Virus record (IMG/VR): IMGVR_UViG_3300023440_000001
Location: 1-64,000 of that record
DNA: 64,000 nt
Origin: a virus
Reading direction: 5' to 3' (one strand)
The translations under genes were made by a program, and so were the position numbers. Every line of letters begins with the position of its first letter. Within the stretch, counting starts at the first letter, position 1. The notes under the pieces were generated by a model, which saw only the letters and a program-made list of their open reading frames with translations, ran no database searches and was not told the origin of the DNA. Below are positions 60,164-64,000 of this stretch, piece after piece.

Positions 60164-60340
60164 ATGCGATACTACTGGCGCTGTCCGAGCTGTGCGCCGG
60201 ATGAGCAACACCCATGTGCTTCTCTCGAAGAAGCTCGTAAAGAACTTGAGAAGCACGAACGGGAAGTCCATAAAGGACGACCTGTGGGTGTGTTTGGTAA
60301 ATACTTTGCTCCTCCCTCCGCTTCGCTCCGCTCAAAGTAA
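60164..60340 (+). CDS. Small Cys/His protein
   Basis: 58 aa from the ATG at 60164 (AAGGAGG upstream). Has C-x2-C (WRCPSCAPDEQHPC) and a H-x4-H (KHEREVH) that may form a zinc finger. Follows the radical-SAM pair by 22 nt and may be a small accessory protein. Confidence 0.5.
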   Translation: MRYYWRCPSCAPDEQHPCASLEEARKELEKHEREVHKGRPVGVFGKYFAPPSASLRSK

Positions 60341-60659
60341 GTGCACACACGTAGTCTTTTAAGTTAACGCAACTACCATTACGCACGCGGCGGCGCTGTC
60401 GCGCCTAAATCCTGTGGTAGGTTTCGGCCTACCATTCGTGGTTACCCGCACCACGGAGTAGCGTCCGAAGCGGGTAGGGACACTCCAGCCTGGCTGGAAT
60501 CCCTAGGGCTGCGCCGCACAGCCCGACGTGCCTTCTGGGTTAACGGAGGCACCTGGATCAAGCTCTGCTTGGCGGCAAAACCGGAGAAACGGCTGAGACT
60601 CCGGGCCTGGCAGAGCACGCGGTAGTCCTCCCTAACTAACAAAGTTAAGGAGGTATGCT
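60341..60659 (+). other. 320-bp non-coding stretch with several hairpins
   Basis: No credible gene. Contains GGTAGG-TTTCGG-CCTACC (near 60420), GGGCTG with CAGCCC (near 60510), CCAGCC-TGGCTGG and other short stems, and a Shine-Dalgarno (AAGGAGG) immediately before the next gene. Composition is more GC-rich than neighbouring genes. Probably a long structured leader or another structured RNA. Confidence 0.5.
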
Positions 60660-60932
60660 ATGAATAGCCGTGAAATCAAGTTCTTCTGGGGCGATAAGCT
60701 CATCGCCCGTATCTATCCGCTCAAAAAGGGCGGAGTTACGGTTGACTTATCGCCCTACGTCAACCGGTGCGGTATGCCGGGCCACCGGGTTGACGGAATG
60801 CACAAACCGGCACACGTCTTGGCCGGGATCGACCGGCTGTTGTCAAAATACAACGGCCATAAGATCCGGGCCAATTGCTCCGTTGCGGTCGCGGAGCAGA
60901 CCCTTCGGAAGTATATCGAAGGAAAGATATAA
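60660..60932 (+). CDS. Hypothetical small protein
   Basis: 90 aa from the ATG at 60660 with a good SD. Mixed α/β with GDKLIARIYPLKKGGVTVDL and HVLAGIDRLLSK. No family is recognised. First of a run of small plus-strand genes separated by hairpin-rich gaps. Confidence 0.5.
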   Translation: MNSREIKFFWGDKLIARIYPLKKGGVTVDLSPYVNRCGMPGHRVDGMHKPAHVLAGIDRLLSKYNGHKIRANCSVAVAEQTLRKYIEGKI

Positions 60933-60941
60933 GACCGCACA

Positions 60942-60990
60942 TGCCCCGCCTCGCTATCAGGCGACACCGGCTCGCGACCGAGCGGGGCGC
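60942..60990 (+). ncRNA. Compact three-stem RNA element, copy A
   Basis: Outer stem GCCCCGC/GCGGGGC (60943-60949 with 60982-60988), inner TCGC-TATCAG-GCGA and a CGG/CCG stem round TCGCG. Shares sequence and fold with 63693-63741, with compensatory changes in two stems. Confidence 0.65.
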
Positions 60991-61100
60991 TAATGAGGCC
61001 TCCTCTCTGGGGGTCCGGGCAGAGTTTCCTCCTCCTTTTGCTCACCCGGGCTCCCAGTGAGTAGGTTCGCCCATCCGACTTACACCGCTATTCATAGGTG

Positions 61101-61190
61101 ACTGCCCCTAGGTTGGGGTCAGTCGGCAATGGGCACTGTGGCACCACGCCGGGCATGTCGCCGAAGTGGTGTCCAGCCATGGAGGAGTAT
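61101..61190 (+). other. Hairpins upstream of the Csx3-like gene
   Basis: GACTG-CCCC-TAGGTT-GGGG-T-CAGTC (61101-61125) and CACCAC...GTGGTG (near 61143-61170) with an inner GGC/GCC stem. They lie just before the ribosome binding site of the gene at 61194. Confidence 0.5.
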
Positions 61191-61193
61191 ACC

Positions 61194-61520
61194 ATGGCTA
61201 TCTATAATATGGAATTGAGTCAAACTTCAATGTCCGCCCCGAACGGTGGACCTGTATTCTTATTAAAGGTCGGGTTCGGCGACCCGGCAACCAACGCCGA
61301 GATCGTTCCGTTCGTCGCCGAAAACGCTCCCGACGCAAACGGCGCAGTACTGTTAATTAACGGGCCCGCCAGCCTTCCGGTGGCAATGGCGCTGGCTCAC
61401 AAATACGCTCATGTATTCGGGGCCGTGGCGGCCTTCGACCCGAAGTTATCCGGGTACGTAGTCGCCATTAGCCACGATCCCGAGTTACCGGTCGGCAAAG
61501 TGCTGAAGTTCGATATGTAA
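61194..61520 (+). CDS. Csx3/Crn3-like protein (probable cyclic-oligoadenylate ring nuclease)
   Basis: 108 aa from the ATG at 61194, chosen since GGAGG lies 8 nt upstream; an upstream start adds a non-conserved extension. The C-terminal half follows the Csx3 signature of type III CRISPR accessories: (G)AVLLINGPASLPVAMALAHKY, then AVAAFDPKL and VVAISH. H69, H73, D82 and H94 are candidate active residues. Csx3 family proteins degrade the cA4 second messenger made by type III CRISPR complexes. No CRISPR-cas genes are nearby, so in a phage this would act as an anti-CRISPR. Typical length is about 100 aa. Confidence 0.8.
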   Translation: MAIYNMELSQTSMSAPNGGPVFLLKVGFGDPATNAEIVPFVAENAPDANGAVLLINGPASLPVAMALAHKYAHVFGAVAAFDPKLSGYVVAISHDPELPVGKVLKFDM

Positions 61521-61600
61521 TATGCCGACCGGCGACCTGGGCATGTCGTTAAACTGCCCCGTCGACCGGGCGACGTAAAATAGGCCTTAGGCCCGGTGCG

Positions 61601-61618
61601 GCTCCGCTTCGGCGGAGC
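61601..61618 (+). other. UUCG-capped hairpin before the next small gene
   Basis: GCTCCGC-TTCG-GCGGAGC, 7 bp perfect, 27 nt upstream of the ATG at 61645. Likely leader or processing hairpin. Confidence 0.6.
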
Positions 61619-61644
61619 GTGGTAACCAAACAACAGAGGTGACC

Positions 61645-62004
61645 ATGATCGATATTAAACGTGCCACATCGGGCGTCTATGCCGCTGGGCGCCTGATGAA
61701 TGACATAACTGCGGCGGCAATTCGCCTTGCGGATGAGCCGGCTGTCCGCGAGGCTATCAAAGCCGGGAAGGAAGTCATCGTTGATGTAGACTTCCGGACC
61801 GGTGAAGTCCGGCTGATAACCAACCCCAGCCGGGTCGGTGAATACCTGGCAAAGGCCGAACGTGTCTTCGAGCCCAGCCAGGTCACCGAAATGCCCTGGC
61901 CGCATTGGTGCCATGCCATGTGCGAAGCCGGGGCACAATGGACGGACTTCATCTACAAAGATGACATTGTAAATGAAGTCCGTGCCTGGCTGGATCAGCT
62001 GTAA
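61645..62004 (+). CDS. Hypothetical small protein
   Basis: 119 aa from the ATG at 61645; a GTG two codons earlier is the alternative. α/β with GVYAAGRLMNDITAAAIRLAD and VIVDVDFRTGEVRLIT, and a Trp/Cys/His segment (MPWPHWCHAMC). Directly downstream of the Csx3-like gene and upstream of the tRNA-like element. Function unknown; could assist the Csx3-like protein. Confidence 0.5.
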   Translation: MIDIKRATSGVYAAGRLMNDITAAAIRLADEPAVREAIKAGKEVIVDVDFRTGEVRLITNPSRVGEYLAKAERVFEPSQVTEMPWPHWCHAMCEAGAQWTDFIYKDDIVNEVRAWLDQL

Positions 62005-62014
62005 GCTCGTCACT

Positions 62015-62061
62015 GCCACCGGTCTGGTGACCCGGAACGGGTTCGATTCCCGTTCGGTGGC
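62015..62061 (+). tRNA. Compact 47-nt tRNA-like element lacking D arm
   Basis: All 47 nt fit a three-stem fold: an 8-bp acceptor-like stem (GCCACCGG with TCGGTGGC, one G·U), a 5-bp arm with a 4-nt loop (TCTGG-TGAC-CCGGA), and a canonical T-arm (ACGGG-TTCGATT-CCCGT with the TTCGATT loop). The D arm and a normal anticodon arm are absent, and no CCA follows. It sits in the 82-nt gap before the sigma-like gene. It could be a tRNA-like regulatory or RNA-processing signal, or an attachment site copying the 3' part of a host tRNA. Confidence 0.6.
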
Positions 62062-62085
62062 CTAAGTGATTAAAGGAGGGACGTG

Positions 62086-62514
62086 ATGAAACGCATTGAA
62101 ATCAATGGAATGTCTCCGACACAGATAATGGAACGCTATGGCGTTCACCGCGGAACGGCTTATCGTGCCGTAAAGCGCGGGTATCTGTGCCTGGATTATC
62201 ATAAACGGCAGATTGTGATCGATCCGGCACGCGCCGAGGAGAACCTCGACCTGATTCAGATGGTCGTGGAGCAAACCCTCTGGCGTAAGTTCGGGTGGAT
62301 CCGCAATAAAGCCGACGCCCGCAGCGAAGCCATTCTCGGCCTGCTGGAGCTGACGGGTCATCCAGACTTTGGCAATAAGAACTGGATGATCACGGTTGTC
62401 CAGAATCGGCTGCGGGATTTCGCCAAGAAAGAACGTAATTACCTGCGCCGAGCCAGCAGCCTCGACGCAATGCCCAATTATGAGGCACTGCTGGTAGTGG
62501 CGCCTGAACTATAA
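62086..62514 (+). CDS. Sigma-factor-like protein with N-terminal HTH
   Basis: 142 aa from the ATG at 62086 (AAAGGAGGG upstream). Residues 10-31 look like a HTH (SPTQIMERYGVHRGTAYRAV). Residues ~75-128 resemble sigma-70 region 2 (ADARSEAILGLLELTG, then NKNWMITVVQNRLRDFAKK and RRASSLD). It is too short for a complete sigma with regions 2 and 4, so it may be an alternative specificity factor for the phage or host RNA polymerase. Placed between two hairpin-rich gaps. Confidence 0.5.
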   Translation: MKRIEINGMSPTQIMERYGVHRGTAYRAVKRGYLCLDYHKRQIVIDPARAEENLDLIQMVVEQTLWRKFGWIRNKADARSEAILGLLELTGHPDFGNKNWMITVVQNRLRDFAKKERNYLRRASSLDAMPNYEALLVVAPEL

Positions 62515-62536
62515 ACCCAAAACACAGGAGGTACTT

Positions 62537-63124
62537 ATGAGACCCGTAAAGATCCTCACTCGGTTTACCGAAGACTTTGCGCGCATCTGGGAACCCATGT
62601 GGTTCGAAAACCCAGATGAAACGCGCCAGACAAACAGCTTCCGCGTGGCCAGAGAGTATTGCAAACGCCCACACCACCCGCCGGCAGTTTATCTGCGCCT
62701 TCCAGATGGTATGACACCTGACGATATGATTGGGAAGCTAGTAAACATCGTGATTACTGACGGGCCTAATGCCCGCGGTACAGAACGGATTCTCAAACTT
62801 CGTGTGTTCGAGGCCACCATCGCCACAACACCGAAGTATGAAACCGTTGTAGTAGGTTGGGGTGCTTACGGAAAGTGCGAGCCGGGTTATAAGGAACATA
62901 CTCCAGTAATCGGTAACATAGCTCAGACGATCGATTCCGCTGGTCGAGTTGAGGTAGCTGGTAACTTCGCCATTGTCCATCTGAGTCTGAGAACCTATTC
63001 CAGTACCGGTCGTGCCTGGTCTGATCTACACGTCCTGTTCAAGAAACCGGATATCGATATACCTGTATGGGACTACTGGCGCGGTATGAACCAAATTGTG
63101 CGCGACGAGATCTACCATGTCTGA
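62537..63124 (+). CDS. Hypothetical protein
   Basis: 195 aa with AGGAGG 7 nt before the ATG. Predominantly β (VNIVITDGPNARGTERILKLRVFEATI) with an N-terminal helical part. No motif recognised. In the small-gene run of the plus-strand right arm. Confidence 0.5.
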   Translation: MRPVKILTRFTEDFARIWEPMWFENPDETRQTNSFRVAREYCKRPHHPPAVYLRLPDGMTPDDMIGKLVNIVITDGPNARGTERILKLRVFEATIATTPKYETVVVGWGAYGKCEPGYKEHTPVIGNIAQTIDSAGRVEVAGNFAIVHLSLRTYSSTGRAWSDLHVLFKKPDIDIPVWDYWRGMNQIVRDEIYHV

Positions 63125-63132
63125 TATACAGA

Positions 63133-63157
63133 TTGTGGGAGCTGCGGCTCCCCACAA
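63133..63157 (+). other. Hairpin downstream of the 62537-63124 gene
   Basis: TTGTGGGAGC-TGCG-GCTCCCCACAA, 10 bp with one bulged C, no T tract. Leader or processing hairpin for the next gene. Confidence 0.55.
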
Positions 63158-63216
63158 CCGGGTGCATCTGAGATAAGGTGTACCCAGTTGTGACTATTAA
63201 ACTGAGGAGGTGTGTC

Positions 63217-63474
63217 ATGCCGCCTCAATTCCGGAGGCTTATGTTGAGCCAATTCAATTGGAGGAAACAGCCGATGAAGCCAACTTATAATCTTAAGACC
63301 GCTCGACGGATCAACGACATCAAGTACGCCCGTAAGTATGCAAAACGGGCCGACCGTCGCAGCTACCGTCGTGGAATTGCCCGTGAATCACGGGCTATCA
63401 ATAAGGCCATCCGCCAGGAAGGCAAGATGCTTATTCGCCAGGCTCTGGAAGAGCTAGAACTGTACTACTATTAA
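63217..63474 (+). CDS. Small basic protein
   Basis: 85 aa from the ATG at 63217 (GAGGAGG upstream); a second in-frame ATG at 63274 also has GGAGG. Very Arg/Lys/Ala-rich (RKYAKRADRRSYRRGIARESR), so nucleic-acid binding is likely. No family recognised. Confidence 0.5.
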   Translation: MPPQFRRLMLSQFNWRKQPMKPTYNLKTARRINDIKYARKYAKRADRRSYRRGIARESRAINKAIRQEGKMLIRQALEELELYYY

Positions 63475-63488
63475 ACCATGGAGGTACT

Positions 63489-63683
63489 ATGGAACACCTG
63501 TATCTGATTTCCAAGCACAACTACCAGTCCCTCGCGGACATGAAAGCAGCTGTTGATTTAATCCGTGAGATGGGTGCCAAGAACCGTGGTGTTTTCTACC
63601 CACTGTCTGGTTTTGTGTTTGCGCTTCCACGGCAGCTCAAGCCGTCTGAGAAGGAAGCGCTGCAGGTAGTTGATTTCAAGTAA
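63489..63683 (+). CDS. Hypothetical small protein
   Basis: 64 aa with GGAGG before the ATG. α/β: a helix (SLADMKAAVDLIREMG) and a β-hairpin (RGVFYPLSGFVFALPR). No motif recognised. Confidence 0.5.
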   Translation: MEHLYLISKHNYQSLADMKAAVDLIREMGAKNRGVFYPLSGFVFALPRQLKPSEKEALQVVDFK

Positions 63684-63692
63684 GCCGATTAA

Positions 63693-63741
63693 TGCCCCAC
63701 TTCGTTATCAGGCGACGCTGGTTCGCGACCAGGTGGGGCAC
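63693..63741 (+). ncRNA. Compact three-stem RNA element, copy B
   Basis: Outer stem GCCCCAC/GTGGGGC (63694-63700 with 63733-63739), inner TCGT-TATCAG-GCGA, and CTGGT-TCGCG-ACCAG. Matches copy A with paired substitutions. It lies 32 nt before the start of the last gene of the window. Confidence 0.65.
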
Positions 63742-63772
63742 TATCCACTAAAACAATGGAGGTGCAACTAGA

Positions 63773-64000
63773 GTGACCTACTACCACATCTCGCATATTC
63801 CTGGCCTGCGGGAACTGCGCCCGTTTCAAGGCCGGGTTTACGTTACCACCAGAGGCTGGATCGCCTACTGGGCTGCCTGGGTCTCCGGTAAGCACGATCG
63901 CCCGCATGACGAGCTGTATGTCTATCGGGTCGACGTACCGGATGACGCTGTTATCGGTTGCGGTATCGAAAGCGCTGTGGTGGGTGACTTCTACGTCGAA
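63773..64000 (+). CDS. Hypothetical protein (truncated by window edge)
   Basis: 76 codons from the GTG at 63773 (GGAGGTGCAACTAGA upstream), open to the right edge. Tyr/Trp/Arg/Val-rich β-type sequence (YYHISHIPGLRELRPFQG). Too short to identify. Confidence 0.4.
   Translation, partial: MTYYHISHIPGLRELRPFQGRVYVTTRGWIAYWAAWVSGKHDRPHDELYVYRVDVPDDAVIGCGIESAVVGDFYVE

Overview
The window looks like part of a large temperate, plasmid-like tailed phage (a phage-plasmid) with a contractile tail. The minus strand from 1 to 43,285 is almost gap-free and carries, in the usual virion order, a calcineurin-type phosphoesterase, ClpP-like protease, large terminase, portal, capsid maturation protease, scaffold, decoration protein, major capsid protein, connector proteins, tail sheath, tail tubes, tail-assembly chaperones and giant tail proteins. 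The region 43-49 kb carries XRE/PAS regulators, a ParA ATPase, an iteron origin and a plasmid-type replication initiator. The likely host belongs to the Bacteroidota/Rhodothermota/FCB group: the protein at 52,862-53,719 has a signal peptide and a typical type IX secretion C-terminal sorting domain, and a phage-borne ribosomal protein bS21 is present. Base composition is close to 50 % GC. No host gene block is visible, so the window is probably all element.

Layout. (1) 1-13.9 kb: two giant proteins downstream of the tail-assembly chaperones. One, cut by the window edge, has a DEDDy exonuclease domain. The other, 2707 aa in tape-measure position, holds an intein inside a PD-(D/E)XK nuclease domain plus an HExxH metallopeptidase-like segment. 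(2) 13.9-35 kb: tail tube paralogues, sheath, connectors, capsid genes, portal, intein-containing terminase, and a free-standing inactive Hint/intein-like protein. (3) 35-42.7 kb: bS21, glycine/alanine-rich probable virion proteins, a Cys-cluster protein, phosphoesterase, ClpP-like protease and small zinc ribbons. (4) 42.7-45.7 kb: a switch region with one XRE-PAS gene leftward and HTH, PAS and HTH-PAS genes rightward around a perfect palindrome. (5) 45.7-49.4 kb: ParA, a repeat-rich partner, an origin with two opposed arrays of four 22-bp-spaced iterons around an AT-rich core that contains two more copies of the switch palindrome, and Rep. (6) 49.3-53.7 kb, minus: Cas4/RecB-like nuclease, small genes, a membrane-HTH protein, a nucleoside deoxyribosyltransferase-like protein and the secreted T9SS protein; a GC-rich probable structured RNA lies at 52.5-52.8 kb. 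(7) 53.8-64 kb, plus: a repeat and inverted-repeat region, a basic coiled-coil protein, a possible QDE-1/YonO-type two-barrel RNA polymerase, two radical-SAM proteins, then small genes separated by compact hairpin RNAs, among them a Csx3-like (ring nuclease, likely anti-CRISPR) gene, a 47-nt tRNA-like element and a sigma-like protein.

How it fits together. A 12-bp motif (minus strand T[T/G]GACATAnCTA) occurs ten times, always in minus orientation, and usually 20-60 nt before a minus-strand start codon; it is probably a phage-specific promoter. The RNA-polymerase-like and sigma-like genes of the right arm are candidates for its recognition. The PAS-HTH regulators may couple an environmental or redox signal to both the lysis/lysogeny decision and the replicon through the shared palindrome. 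Functions are assigned from sequence reading and family memory only; no database search was run.
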